In this document: piece by piece, positions 46,452 to 55,674 of the stretch
Numbering within the stretch: the stretch's first letter is position 1
Layout: each line of letters begins with the position of its first letter
Assembly: GCA_022844225.1 (NCBI GenBank)
Contig: JALHMC010000003.1
Coordinates: 1 to 64,000 of the forward strand
From: Hyphomicrobiaceae bacterium
GTDB taxonomy: Bacteria > Pseudomonadota > Alphaproteobacteria > Rhizobiales > Hyphomicrobiaceae
Direction: 5' to 3'
DNA: 64,000 bases
Position numbers and translations under genes: made by a program
Notes under the pieces: generated by a model
What the model saw: the letters and a program-made list of their open reading frames with translations, nothing else
Told to the model about the DNA's origin: nothing
Databases searched by the model: none

Positions 46452-46692
46452 CCGACCTCCCTTGGGACCGCATGCCCACACCCGTTCGCTGCTTGGTACC
46501 CTTTCCCACTGTCACACCGCTGGACGGAACCCGGCAAGCACTTGGCGCAAAGTTTGTGTCTCGGGGACGTGGTGCCTGCACGGCCCGATTGTGCAAAGAT
46601 AGAGCATCGCGCTGCTCGTCCGTCACATGTGGGCCGCACTCGGGCGCGACCGTAAGGATGACGGGGCTCCGCCGCGACGTGGGAGCGATTGG

Positions 46693-46710
46693 TAATCATC
46701 GCGATCATTA
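46693..46710. promoter_or_regulatory. Near-palindrome upstream of parA, candidate operator
   Basis: TAATCATCGCGATCATTA is symmetric at every position except one pair, centred on CGCG. It lies 39 bp before the parA ATG. ParA-type proteins often repress their own promoters through such sites, but binding here is not shown. The rest of the 297-bp gap to the MFS gene holds no gene that I can see. Confidence 0.45.
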
Positions 46711-46748
46711 GCGCGTCGGGGGTCGGGGTAACGGGAGGCGTCGGGACC

Positions 46749-47777
46749 ATGCGCAATACGATCGCGGTGATGAACACGAAGGGCGGCGTCGGCAAGTCGA
46801 CCATCGTGCTCGCTATCGCGGAAACGCTCTCGGCGCACCACGGTAAGAATGTGCTGGTGATCGACAGTGATGCCCAGGCCAGCGTGAGCGCGATGCTGAT
46901 GGCGACGACAAGCCTCAGGAAGCTGCAGGGGGATGGACGCACTCTCGTCGACTATCTGGTCGCAGCGGTTCTGCGTGATACGCAAGTCGAGTGGACGGAT
47001 TTCGTCGTAGGTGGCGTTTCCGACGTCGACGACGCGCGCTCCGTCTATGTCATGCCGAGTGATATGCAACTGACTTTGCTCGAGCGCGAGGTGTCGAAGG
47101 AATCCCTGCACGGACGACTCAGGGCCTCCATTGGAGGTCTACTCAGCCGGGCACGGATCGTATTCGATGTCGTGCTGATCGATTGTCCGCCCGGGCTCTC
47201 GGTCTTGACCGAATCCTGGCTTCGGGAAGCGGATTTTCATCTTTCGCCGACGAAGCCCGATTACATCTCCGTATGCGGCCTCGACGTTTTCTCGCGATTC
47301 AAACAGCTCAACCCGGAAATGGGGTTCGCTGAGAATCTCGGCGTTTTGGTCAACATGAAGGACCGGCAATCGGCCGAGGACGAGGACTATCATCGGTGGC
47401 TGGCCGGGAATGCCGACAATCGGTGTTTCCAGCAGGTCCTACCCCGGGTGAATGCCCTGCAGCAGGCCGCTCGCTTCCAAAGCGAAGAGAGATCGCTCGG
47501 AGCCAAGTATCCTGGCGAGATCGGAATTGCTTTGCGAGGGCTCACTGCCGAGATTCTGGATCGGCTCGCGGCGGCCGAAGCGCGACGGACTGCCAATGCG
47601 GCATCGCAAGTGCAACCGCACGAGGTCAAGCGCCCGGCGGAGCGCGCTGCCGCCGGTGCGCCATCTCGAAAGGCGGCGGCGACGGAAGGCATCGACAGTG
47701 TTTCGGGCATGGCAAATGGCACAGCACCGGCAGCACGGCCGGGTGAGACCGGGGCCCGCGCAGTGAAGCCGGCCTAG
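46749..47777 (+). CDS. ParA/MinD-superfamily ATPase, orphan
   Basis: Encodes about 342 residues. The deviant Walker A motif NTKGGVGKST is at residue 9, VIDSDAQASVSAML is the Walker A' region and VVLIDCPPGLSVLTES is Walker B. ParA proteins pattern DNA or protein cargo on the nucleoid or poles. No ParB or parS is adjacent, so this is not the chromosomal par system. The domain ends near residue 280 and is followed by an Ala/Pro/Arg-rich, probably disordered tail. GGGAGG is 10 nt before the ATG. A cargo-positioning role is plausible. Confidence 0.87.
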   Translation: MRNTIAVMNTKGGVGKSTIVLAIAETLSAHHGKNVLVIDSDAQASVSAMLMATTSLRKLQGDGRTLVDYLVAAVLRDTQVEWTDFVVGGVSDVDDARSVYVMPSDMQLTLLEREVSKESLHGRLRASIGGLLSRARIVFDVVLIDCPPGLSVLTESWLREADFHLSPTKPDYISVCGLDVFSRFKQLNPEMGFAENLGVLVNMKDRQSAEDEDYHRWLAGNADNRCFQQVLPRVNALQQAARFQSEERSLGAKYPGEIGIALRGLTAEILDRLAAAEARRTANAASQVQPHEVKRPAERAAAGAPSRKAAATEGIDSVSGMANGTAPAARPGETGARAVKPA

Positions 47778-47843
47778 AGTGGCGGGCCGGGTGTATTCGG
47801 GTGCTCGGTTGGGAAGCCCGGCGATACCTTACCGGTCAATTCT

Positions 47844-48716
47844 TCAGTCTTGCGCGCTTGCGACGCCCTGCTCGAGCAGGGTGCCGATTACGATCATCTC
47901 CGGGATCAATGCGGAGAAGCGGACGAGGGTGTCGGCTACACCTTCAATCGCGGCTAGCCCCGACAATGGGCCGATGTGCCGAGCCAGAACGTCGACCTCT
48001 TGCTGCAGAGCGTGCGCAACCTGCTTCGTGAGGGCGGGCAGCTCGCCAGTTGGGATTCTCGGGACGAGATCGTCATGGATCAGGCGGAGGAGTATCGGCC
48101 ATGGCACGAGATGGCGGTACAGGCTTGGGACGACCAGGTTACGATCTACGGTGGGGTCGGCGGCTATGCCATCAATGAGGGCTCGAACATCCGCCGGAAT
48201 TGCGGAGACGGGCACCATCGGCACCATCTCGGCGATTGGGGTGGGCGGGGTCCAGGGTCGGTCGATCGTTGCTGTCGCCGGCGATGGATCAGCAGTTTTG
48301 CCCATCGCAGCCAACAAGAGTCGGACGCCGACGAAGTTGACCGGGTTGGATCGGTTGTAGGATTGCAGCACCCGCTCGTAGGCTTCGGTCGGGTCGGAAT
48401 CGAGGCCCGCAAGGCGTAGCGCCTGACGATCAGGGCCTGCGGATTTCCCAGCCAGTGTCCTGCCGACGGTCCGCCAGGCAACCTTCTGGACAACGCCGGA
48501 TGCAAAGAATGGGCGGAGCGCCTGCCACACTGCAGGAAGGGCTGCCGGGTAGGTCGCCAAGTGCCGCCAGATCAGTGCCGGAAGAGGGATGCCCGAAAAG
48601 CGCGAGAGTTCGTCATAGATCGCCGCGATCTCAGGTGGGGCCTCATGGACCCCGACCTCGGCCAAGGGCCTAGGACGAGTGTCTCTACTCGCAGCGTCGG
48701 CCGCTTGTCGGCTCAT
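47844..48716 (-). CDS. DehI-like haloacid dehalogenase family protein
   Basis: Encodes about 290 residues. The pattern PPEIAAIYDELSRFSGIPLP followed by LIWRHLATYPAALPAVWQAL and later RPWTPPTPIAEMVPMVPVSA fits group I 2-haloacid dehalogenases (DehI), which have two tandem helical repeats. These enzymes hydrolyse either enantiomer of 2-haloacids without a covalent intermediate. I cannot confirm the catalytic Asp by alignment. The N-terminal 20 residues are variable. Family membership is good; haloacid activity is not proven. Confidence 0.7.
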   Translation of the reverse strand: MSRQAADAASRDTRPRPLAEVGVHEAPPEIAAIYDELSRFSGIPLPALIWRHLATYPAALPAVWQALRPFFASGVVQKVAWRTVGRTLAGKSAGPDRQALRLAGLDSDPTEAYERVLQSYNRSNPVNFVGVRLLLAAMGKTADPSPATATIDRPWTPPTPIAEMVPMVPVSAIPADVRALIDGIAADPTVDRNLVVPSLYRHLVPWPILLRLIHDDLVPRIPTGELPALTKQVAHALQQEVDVLARHIGPLSGLAAIEGVADTLVRFSALIPEMIVIGTLLEQGVASAQD

Positions 48717-48749
48717 GCATCACTCGATCGACAGCGACGCGCCGGAAAG

Positions 48750-48788
48750 GGCGGCCGGAAAGGCTTCGGGGTCCGGACGCCGGCCGCC
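48750..48788. terminator. Hairpin between DUF465 and DehI-like genes
   Basis: GGCGGCCGG (48750-48758) and CCGGCCGCC (48780-48788) form a perfect 9-bp stem with a 21-nt loop. It lies just after the DUF465 stop on the minus strand. No T run is present, so termination is a positional inference. Confidence 0.5.
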
Positions 48789-48822
48789 GATGTTCGGGGC
48801 CGGCAAGTGGACCGATAGGACT

Positions 48823-49002
48823 TCAGTGTGGACGCGACTGCGCCTCTAATTTCTCGATCTGTTCCTTAATGCGCAGCTTCTCGAGTTTCAGGCGCATGAT
48901 CTCGTGGTCGGCCTTGGCGGGGCGGGACATTTCCTGCTCGATCCTACGATCGAGGACCCTGTGCTTCTCGGCCAGCTCTGCGAGATGGGTAGCTAGTGAC
49001 AT
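48823..49002 (-). CDS. YdcH/DUF465 family small coiled-coil protein
   Basis: Encodes 59 residues. MSLATHLAELAEKHRVLDRR and KADHEIMRLKLEKLRIKEQI are the two helices of DUF465. They form an antiparallel hairpin; a precise function is not established. AAGGAG precedes the ATG at 49002. It is divergent from the response regulator gene across 218 bp. Confidence 0.92.
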   Translation of the reverse strand: MSLATHLAELAEKHRVLDRRIEQEMSRPAKADHEIMRLKLEKLRIKEQIEKLEAQSRPH

Positions 49003-49220
49003 CCTGCTCTCCTTGATCGAATTGCAGACGAAGAAAGTTTGGCACGAGCCGCCCATCGTGTCCATCCGAAGCCGTTGTTCGGACTGCCTTCGCCAGAACC
49101 GGTTGAGAACCTGTTAATTCGTGGACGTTGCGTTGTCGGCGACCAACCAAAGCTGCAAATTTTTCCCGCTACATAGCTGCGACGACTTGGCGCCAGCACT
49201 GCGGCAGCTATAATCAGACG

Positions 49221-49796
49221 ATGGACAAGAAAGACACAGAAGATCTCTCGTTCCGCCAGGACGAGCTTCCGGCTGACCGTAGCCTCGTCATCGTCGACGA
49301 CGACAAGGCGTTTCTGCAGCGGCTTGCGCGGGCAATGGAGCAGCGCGGATTCGAGGTGCGTATGGGCTCCTCGGTCGGTGAGGGTCTGGACCTCATTCGC
49401 CAGCTTCCACCCGCATTCGCCATCGTGGATATGCGGCTCGAAGACGGCAACGGGCTGGACGTGATCGCGGAGCTGGCGCGTGTCAGGCCAAACTCGCGAG
49501 CCATTGTGCTCACAGGCTACGGCAACTTCGCGACGGCGGTTTCGGCGGTCAAGCTTGGAGCCGTGGACTATCTGGCGAAGCCGGCCGATGCTGACGAGGT
49601 GACCGACGCCCTGCTGGCACCCGCCAACGAGAAGGCACAGCCGCCGGAGAACCCGATGTCGGCAGACAGGGTTCGCTGGGAGCATATCCAGCGCGTCTAC
49701 GAGCTGTGCAATCGCAACGTGTCGGAGACAGCTCGGCGGCTCAACATGCATCGACGCACGTTGCAACGCATTCTCGCAAAGCGGGCGCCGAAGTAG
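49221..49796 (+). CDS. ActR/RegA/PrrA-type redox response regulator
   Basis: Encodes 191 residues. The receiver domain has acidic residues in VIVDDDKAF, the phospho-acceptor Asp in AIVDMRLEDGNGLDV, Thr in IVLTGYGNFATAV and Lys in DYLAKPADADEV. The C-terminal Fis-type helix-turn-helix is NVSETARRLNMHRRTLQRIL, the nearly invariant end of ActR/RegA/PrrA proteins. The family controls respiration, carbon and nitrogen fixation and acid tolerance with a RegB/ActS membrane kinase. No kinase gene is adjacent here. Confidence 0.93.
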   Translation: MDKKDTEDLSFRQDELPADRSLVIVDDDKAFLQRLARAMEQRGFEVRMGSSVGEGLDLIRQLPPAFAIVDMRLEDGNGLDVIAELARVRPNSRAIVLTGYGNFATAVSAVKLGAVDYLAKPADADEVTDALLAPANEKAQPPENPMSADRVRWEHIQRVYELCNRNVSETARRLNMHRRTLQRILAKRAPK

Positions 49797-49940
49797 GGTG
49801 CACTTCCGCGCATGTCGCTCGATGCGGTGCGCCGCACGGCGTGACAGGTGCGGCTTGCGCTTACCGCGCGTCGGTCGGGAGGGCAGTGCCGCGCACTTAG
49901 GGTGCCGACGGCGTCGTCGATGATGCTCAGGTAGGCCGGT

Positions 49941-51068
49941 TCAAGAGTTCATGTGGCCGGTGTAGTGAACCGCCTCGGCCAATCCTTTGCCTTTGGCCTC
50001 CGACATGATTCCGCGACCTGGTTCGACGCAACCAATCACGAACGGCATTTCGCCCGCTGCGGCCAGGCTGGCGAGGACGGTATCGGACCGAGAGGCATCA
50101 ACCGCCATTACCATGCCGACACCACAGTTGAATGTCCGCAGCATCTCCGCTTCGTCGAGCCCGGAAATGCGCTGGAGCCAGCCGAAGACTGGCGGCACCG
50201 GCAAGCTCGACAGGTCGATGCGTGCGGCAAGCCCTGATGGCATGACGCGCGGCAGGTTCTCGGTTAGACCACCGCCCGTGATGTGGCTCAGTGCCTTGAT
50301 GGCCCCGCCTGGGCCGCCGCCGCCCGTGGCCCGGAGTGCCGCGAGCAGAGGACGCACGTAGATTCGAGTCGGTGTCAGCAGTTCCTCGGCCAAAGATTTG
50401 CCGGTGGCGAAGGGAGCCGGTGTCTCCCAGCCCAACAGCTCTCGGGCGACCAGGCGGCGAACAAGGGAATAGCCGTTCGAGTGAATGCCGGAGGACGGCA
50501 ATCCGATGAGGATGTCTCCGGCGACGATGTCGGCGCGAGGCAGGATCTCGCCGCGCTCGACAGCACCGACAGCGAATCCTGCGAGGTCGTAATCGGCGCC
50601 GTGATACATCCCCGGCATCTCGGCCGTTTCGCCTCCGATGAGGGCGCAGCCCGCCATGCGACAGCCTTCGGCGATGCCGCCGACGACCCGGCGCGCCGTC
50701 TCGACATCGAGCTTGCCGCAGGAGAAATAATCTAGAAAAAACAGAGGTTCAGCGCCTTGCACGACGAGGTCGTTGACCGACATGGCGACCAGATCGATGC
50801 CGATCGTATCGTGCAGGCCGGTGTCGATGGCGATACGAAGCTTGGTGCCAACGCCGTCGTTGGCGGCCACGAGAACCGGGTCGCGGTAGCCGGCCGCCTT
50901 CAGATCGAAGAGACCGCCGAAGCCGCCGAGATCAGCATCGGCGCCGGGGCGTCGCGTTGCCTTGACGAGCGGCTTGATAGCATGAACCAGCGCATTGCCG
51001 GCGTCGATATCCACGCCCGCGTCACGATAGGTAACGGGATCGTTGCGTTTCGGACCGGGCTCAGTCAT
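49941..51068 (-). CDS. purM: Phosphoribosylformylglycinamidine cyclo-ligase
   Basis: Encodes about 375 residues. It catalyses formation of aminoimidazole ribonucleotide in purine synthesis. Motifs are [61 protein letters not shown] and [17 protein letters not shown], in the expected order. The ATG at 51068 fits the family; the sequence starts with a 10-residue extension ([10 protein letters not shown]). It is divergent from the DUF2066 gene, and purN, its frequent partner, is not here. Confidence 0.97.
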   Translation of the reverse strand: MTEPGPKRNDPVTYRDAGVDIDAGNALVHAIKPLVKATRRPGADADLGGFGGLFDLKAAGYRDPVLVAANDGVGTKLRIAIDTGLHDTIGIDLVAMSVNDLVVQGAEPLFFLDYFSCGKLDVETARRVVGGIAEGCRMAGCALIGGETAEMPGMYHGADYDLAGFAVGAVERGEILPRADIVAGDILIGLPSSGIHSNGYSLVRRLVARELLGWETPAPFATGKSLAEELLTPTRIYVRPLLAALRATGGGGPGGAIKALSHITGGGLTENLPRVMPSGLAARIDLSSLPVPPVFGWLQRISGLDEAEMLRTFNCGVGMVMAVDASRSDTVLASLAAAGEMPFVIGCVEPGRGIMSEAKGKGLAEAVHYTGHMNS

Positions 51069-51244
51069 CTGTCGTCTCGGGTGGATGTGGGATCGTCCGC
51101 CCCATGTGGCACGCCCGTGAAAGTGCCGCAACCCGTGTCGTCCGCGATCGTGACCGACGGCGGGAGCAGACTGATCTGCGCGGAAGCCGGGTTCCATCGG
51201 TCGCGCAGCCTCGTTCGGTTAAGGGTGGCAGGGGGGCGGCTGGC

Positions 51245-52453
51245 ATGGCGAAGGGTAGAGGTATCAGCGAGCGCGGAATGACAATTGTGCGAGCGCTGGC
51301 GCTGCTGTCGGTGATCTGGCTTGCTCACACGCCGGTGCTGGCTGCGTCAAAGGAAGATCGCGTCTTCACGATCGGCAACTATCCGCTCGAGGCACGCGAC
51401 CAAAATGCGGTCGCGGCCAAGGATCGAGCAATCGCAGAGGGGCAGCAGGCGGCATTCCGATCGCTGTTGAAGCGCATCGTACCGGTCACATCCTATAAGC
51501 ACCTAAGTCAGTTGAAAGGCGTGAAAGCGGCCGGCTTCATCGAGAGTTTCGCCGTGCGTTCGGAGCGCAATTCGTCGACAGCGTATATCGCCAGCTACGA
51601 CTTCGTGTTCTCGCCGGACCCCGTGCGCCGGCTGCTCGACAAGGAAGGCATTCCCTACATAGATCGTCAGGCACCGGCGGTGACGATCGTGCCCGCTTAT
51701 CGCGTCGCGCCGGAGGTGGCCAAGGGATTACCTCCCACGTTCGCGGCCGCAGCGGGATCCGACGCGTGGCTCTATGCGTGGAAGGCGCTCGACCTCGGCA
51801 ACGCGCTGACGCCCGGATCCTTGCAGCCGCTCAAACCAGATGTGCATGCAGACACGGTGCGTAAGCTCGCCGAGGGCGATCTCGGTATGTTGCGTACGCT
51901 GGCGCAGTCCTACGGCACGGAGACCGTTGTCTTGGCGGTTCTCGAGCCGGAGGCGGGGCAGAAGAAACTGAACGTGGTTCTCGTGGGCCGCGACGCGGTA
52001 CAAAATCTGTACCTGAAGCGAACCTATCGTCTCGAGGGCGATCTCGCCTACACGGCGGAGTTGGCGGCTGTGATCTCGCTGTCAATCCTGGAAGGCCGGT
52101 GGAAGGCGATCAATGTGAGGGGAGCGCCTGCGTCGGTTCCGAGTTCGTCCTGGGACCCGGCAACTCCAGCACCGCGCGCCGAGAGCGGTAGCTCCGCCGG
52201 GCCCTCGGCCGACGGGCCAGGACCGCTCACGATCGCCGTGGCGTTCCGCGGTATGGAGGAATGGCAGGCGATCAGCAGACAGCTCGCCCATACGCCGGAA
52301 ATCGCCGGGCTCGAGGTGCTGGGGCTTTCGGCGCGCGGGGCAAGGGTCGCTCTCCGCTATCCGGGTGGACCGCAGAACCTTGCGCTGGCGCTGGCGCAAC
52401 AGGGGTTGATCCTCGAGAACACGCGTGACGGCTGGCTCCTTACGCGTCGCTGA
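51245..52453 (+). CDS. DUF2066 exported protein
   Basis: Encodes about 402 residues. An N-terminal signal peptide (TIVRALALLSVIWLAHTPVLAAS) leads into VFTIGNYPLEARDQNAVAAK, a DUF2066 hallmark, then LLKRIVPVTSYKHLSQLKG and PTFAAAAGSDAWLYAWKALD. The function is unknown; the linkage divergent from purM is typical of Rhizobiales. The linker near residue 290 is Ser/Pro/Ala-rich and a C-terminal domain follows (TIAVAFRGMEEWQAISRQL). The ATG at 51245 is taken; ATG 51278 would also leave an intact signal peptide. Confidence 0.85.
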   Translation: MAKGRGISERGMTIVRALALLSVIWLAHTPVLAASKEDRVFTIGNYPLEARDQNAVAAKDRAIAEGQQAAFRSLLKRIVPVTSYKHLSQLKGVKAAGFIESFAVRSERNSSTAYIASYDFVFSPDPVRRLLDKEGIPYIDRQAPAVTIVPAYRVAPEVAKGLPPTFAAAAGSDAWLYAWKALDLGNALTPGSLQPLKPDVHADTVRKLAEGDLGMLRTLAQSYGTETVVLAVLEPEAGQKKLNVVLVGRDAVQNLYLKRTYRLEGDLAYTAELAAVISLSILEGRWKAINVRGAPASVPSSSWDPATPAPRAESGSSAGPSADGPGPLTIAVAFRGMEEWQAISRQLAHTPEIAGLEVLGLSARGARVALRYPGGPQNLALALAQQGLILENTRDGWLLTRR

Positions 52454-52519
52454 AGTCGTTCAATTGCAGGACCACGCCGCCGGGCAGGGCCGTGCCCGCC
52501 GCGTCGACAGGGAGTAGTT

Positions 52520-53371
52520 ATGGCCGATACCAATGCACAGCAGCAGTCCTCGAGCTACAAGCTCGCGGTCGAGGATACCGACTTCCTGCTCCGTGACGAG
52601 ATGCGGTCATTGCGCTTTGCGATGGAGTACGCCAAGGCGGAGTTGCTGCTGCGGGATTGGGGAGTTCGATCGACCGTCGTCGTGTTCGGGAGCGCCCGCA
52701 TTCCATCGCCGGAGATAGCCGAAGCCTTGCTTGGGGCCGCGACTAGCCCCGAGGCGCGTGAGCTGGCCGAACGGCGGGCGCGGCTGTCGAAATGGTATGT
52801 CGAAGCGCGCCGTTTCGGCCGGATCGTCTCGGAGAGGGGCGGCGCGCTGGCTCGGGGCACGGGCGTTCGCGACAACGTCATCGCTACCGGAGGCGGGCCC
52901 GGGATTATGGAGGCGGCCAATCGCGGCGCTGCCGACTGCGGCGCGCCGAGCATCGGTTTCAACATTACGCTGCCGATGGAGCAGGCACCGAACAGCTGGT
53001 CGACGCCGGAGCTGACGTTCCGATTCCACTATTTCGCGATGCGTAAGATGCATCTCGCCATGCGGGCGAATGCGCTGGCGGTCTTTCCCGGCGGCTTCGG
53101 GACGATGGACGAATTGTTCGAGATCCTGACGCTGCTGCAGACGGGGAAGGCGCCACCGATGCCCGTGGTACTGTTCGGTCGAGACTACTGGAGCCGTGCG
53201 CTCAATCTCGAGACGCTGGTCGAGTACGGAACGATCGACGAGGCGGACCTTACGCTGTTCGACATCGTCGATGATGCCGAGGAAGGCTGGGAGGCGCTGG
53301 TGAAGCGAGGGCTTCACGCGCACATCCCGCTCGAAGAGGATGTGCACGGCGAGGGGCCGCAACGGGAATAG
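52520..53371 (+). CDS. LOG family protein (cytokinin riboside 5'-monophosphate phosphoribohydrolase-like)
   Basis: Encodes 283 residues. GGGPGIMEAANRGA and PGGFGTMDELFE are the two conserved motifs of LOG and lysine decarboxylase-like proteins (about residues 130 and 194). VVVFGSARI starts the Rossmann-type core. Active LOGs release the free base from nucleoside 5'-monophosphates. The N-terminal roughly 45-residue helical extension and the length match the long bacterial TIGR00730 members. It follows DUF2066 by 66 bp. Confidence 0.92.
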   Translation: MADTNAQQQSSSYKLAVEDTDFLLRDEMRSLRFAMEYAKAELLLRDWGVRSTVVVFGSARIPSPEIAEALLGAATSPEARELAERRARLSKWYVEARRFGRIVSERGGALARGTGVRDNVIATGGGPGIMEAANRGAADCGAPSIGFNITLPMEQAPNSWSTPELTFRFHYFAMRKMHLAMRANALAVFPGGFGTMDELFEILTLLQTGKAPPMPVVLFGRDYWSRALNLETLVEYGTIDEADLTLFDIVDDAEEGWEALVKRGLHAHIPLEEDVHGEGPQRE

Positions 53372-53489
53372 CAGTGGGCGGCGGCACCGCGATCGGATCG
53401 GTCCGAAATCGGAAGACGATTGGCGCAATTGACGCGGGTCCTTTCGACTGCTGCGTTGCGCGCCGTCAATTCTCAGACCGGACACCGAA

Positions 53490-54656
53490 ATGTCGAACCC
53501 GCTGCTGCTCTCGCCGCTCACCATCCGCGATGTCACCCTGAAGTCCCGCATCGTCATCTCGCCGATGGCCACGTACTCCGCGGTCGAGGGGCTGGCCAAT
53601 GACTGGCACCTTGCACATTACGGGCGCCTTGCGCTGGGACAGCCCGCCAGCCTGATGGTCGAGGCGACGGCCGTAACTGCTCAGGGCCGCATCACCAACG
53701 GTGATCTGGGGCTGTGGTCATCGGCTCACATTCCCCCGATGCGCCGCCTCGTGGATTTCATGAAAGCGCAGGGCGTCGTTCCATCGATCCAGTTGGCGCA
53801 CGCCGGCCGCAAGGGCTCGATGCAGCGTCCCTGGCACGGAAACGGACCCATCACGGACGCCGACAAGGCGCGCGGCGACAAGGTCTGGGATATCGTAGGG
53901 CCCACTGCGGAACCCATGGACGAGGGCTTCATCGCGCCCCATGCGTTGGCTGCCGATGAATTGAAGTCGCTCGCAGGTCAATGGGGCGACGCGGCCAAGC
54001 GCGCTATCGACGCCGGTTTCGAGATCGTCGAGATCCACAATGCGCACGGCTACCTGGTGCACCAGTTTCTCTCTCCAATCTCGAACAAGCGGAACGACGC
54101 CTTCGGCGGCGACTTCGATGGTCGCACTCAGTTTCCCCTGATGATCGTCGAGGCTGTTCGCGCCGCGGTTCCGAAAGGGACGCCGGTGTTCCTGCGCGTC
54201 TCTGCGGTGGATGGCATCGATGGCGGTTGGTCTATGGACGACACGGTCGCCTATGCCAAGCTGTTGAAGGAGAGGGGCATCGACCTCGTCGACTGCTCGT
54301 CGGGTGGTCTAAAGGGTTCGGCCACGACGGCGCGCATCAAGCGCACGTGGGGCTTCCAAGTGCCCTTCGCCGAGCGCGTGCGGAAAGAGGCCGGTGTGCT
54401 CTCGATGGCGGTCGGCCTGATCCTCGATCCGCACCACGCTGAGGACGTTCTGCAGAACGGCGGTGCCGATCTGATCGCCATTGGCCGTGAGGCCCTCGTC
54501 AATCCGAGCTGGCCGCAAATGGCAGAGATTGCGCTGGGCGTGAAACCGTCGGACGCCATGGACCGCTGGCCGGAGCAGTACTCCTGGTGGTTGAAGCACC
54601 GCGAGACGGCGCTGGCCCAAGTTCGCCGCGACGAAGGCGAGACGTGGCGCGGGTGA
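53490..54656 (+). CDS. Old Yellow Enzyme family NADH:flavin oxidoreductase
   Basis: Encodes 388 residues. A TIM-barrel FMN enzyme: VISPMATYSAVEGLANDWH is the N-terminal signature, and EIHNAHGYLVHQFLSPISNK supplies the active-site His-Asn pair. IQLAHAGRKGSMQRPW and VGLILDPHHAEDVLQNGGAD bind FMN. YqjM-like enzymes reduce alpha,beta-unsaturated carbonyl compounds with NADPH. It overlaps no other gene, and a PEP mutase-type gene starts 10 bp downstream, so they are likely co-transcribed. Confidence 0.93.
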   Translation: MSNPLLLSPLTIRDVTLKSRIVISPMATYSAVEGLANDWHLAHYGRLALGQPASLMVEATAVTAQGRITNGDLGLWSSAHIPPMRRLVDFMKAQGVVPSIQLAHAGRKGSMQRPWHGNGPITDADKARGDKVWDIVGPTAEPMDEGFIAPHALAADELKSLAGQWGDAAKRAIDAGFEIVEIHNAHGYLVHQFLSPISNKRNDAFGGDFDGRTQFPLMIVEAVRAAVPKGTPVFLRVSAVDGIDGGWSMDDTVAYAKLLKERGIDLVDCSSGGLKGSATTARIKRTWGFQVPFAERVRKEAGVLSMAVGLILDPHHAEDVLQNGGADLIAIGREALVNPSWPQMAEIALGVKPSDAMDRWPEQYSWWLKHRETALAQVRRDEGETWRG

Positions 54657-54666
54657 GGAGGCAAGC

Positions 54667-55554
54667 ATGGCCGAGCAACAAATGCGGAAGACATTCCAGC
54701 AGGTTTTGCGGGAGAACGATATCCTGCAAGTGCCGGGCGCCTACGATGCTCTCTCGGCACGCCTAATCGAGCAGGCGGGTTGTCCCATCGTGTACTTGAG
54801 TGGCCTTGCCAACGAGGCGAGCGATCTCGGTCTGCCTGATCTCGGGTTCACAAACTCGACGGAGATCGTTCGGAGGGCGGGTGCGATCGCCCGCGTCGTC
54901 GAGCGGACGATCGTGTGCGATGCCGACACCGGCTTCGGTGGCCCGGTGAACGTAATCCGGACGGTGCGAGATTTCGAGGCGGCGGGTGTCAGTGCCATTC
55001 ATTTGGAGGATCAGGTCTTCCCGAAAAGGTGCGGAATCCTGGCAGGCAAGCGCGTTGTCGCGCCCGATGCATTTGCCCGCGTGATCCGTCAGGCGAGTGA
55101 CGCGCGGCGCGGCCCAGACTTCGCGATCATCGCGCGGACCGACGCCAAGGAGGCGGACGGAATCGACGGTGTCATAGAGCGCTTGAAGCGCTACCTCGAT
55201 CACGGTGCCGATGCCGCGATGCTCGGCGATTTCTACTCGGCAACCGAATACGAGCGGATCGCCCGCGCAGTTCAGGCGCCGCTGATCGTGTGTGCCGCTG
55301 ATCCGGACTACCACCACGTGCAGCCGGACTACTCGCGCGAGCAGTGGCGATCGATGGGCGTAAAAATGGTTGTCTACTGGCACCTGCCGTTGTTCGCGGC
55401 GATGCATGCGGTGAGCGGCGCCGTCCGCCACCTCCTGGAGCACGGCTCTCTTACGGAGCCGCGAGTCGAGACTGGCGGCTATCGCCATTACGCCAAAGCC
55501 GTGGATCTCGACGGCTGGCTCCGGGTCGCGGACTCGGGCGAGTCCAAGCCTTGA
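54667..55554 (+). CDS. Isocitrate lyase/PEP mutase superfamily protein
   Basis: Encodes 295 residues. VPGAYDALSARLIEQAGCPI is the N-terminal motif; VCDADTGFGGPVNVIRTV has the Mg-binding Asp residues. AIHLEDQVFPKRCGILAGKR contains the loop with the catalytic Cys (PKRCG). FAIIARTDAKEADGIDGVI follows. The pattern fits 2-methylisocitrate lyase, oxaloacetate decarboxylase or carboxyvinyl-phosphonate enzymes; the exact reaction is not decided. It sits in a probable operon with the Old Yellow Enzyme gene and before an FAH gene. Confidence 0.9.
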   Translation: MAEQQMRKTFQQVLRENDILQVPGAYDALSARLIEQAGCPIVYLSGLANEASDLGLPDLGFTNSTEIVRRAGAIARVVERTIVCDADTGFGGPVNVIRTVRDFEAAGVSAIHLEDQVFPKRCGILAGKRVVAPDAFARVIRQASDARRGPDFAIIARTDAKEADGIDGVIERLKRYLDHGADAAMLGDFYSATEYERIARAVQAPLIVCAADPDYHHVQPDYSREQWRSMGVKMVVYWHLPLFAAMHAVSGAVRHLLEHGSLTEPRVETGGYRHYAKAVDLDGWLRVADSGESKP

Positions 55555-55674
55555 GGCTTGTTCGCAATCGCCATCGCAAGCGTAAGTCCCTCCATTGGCA
55601 CTCTCCCGCAAGTCTGCTTAGCTGTTGTCACAGGCCGTGGCCGCCAGGCAGTGTCGGGCGAGGGAGAAATATAC

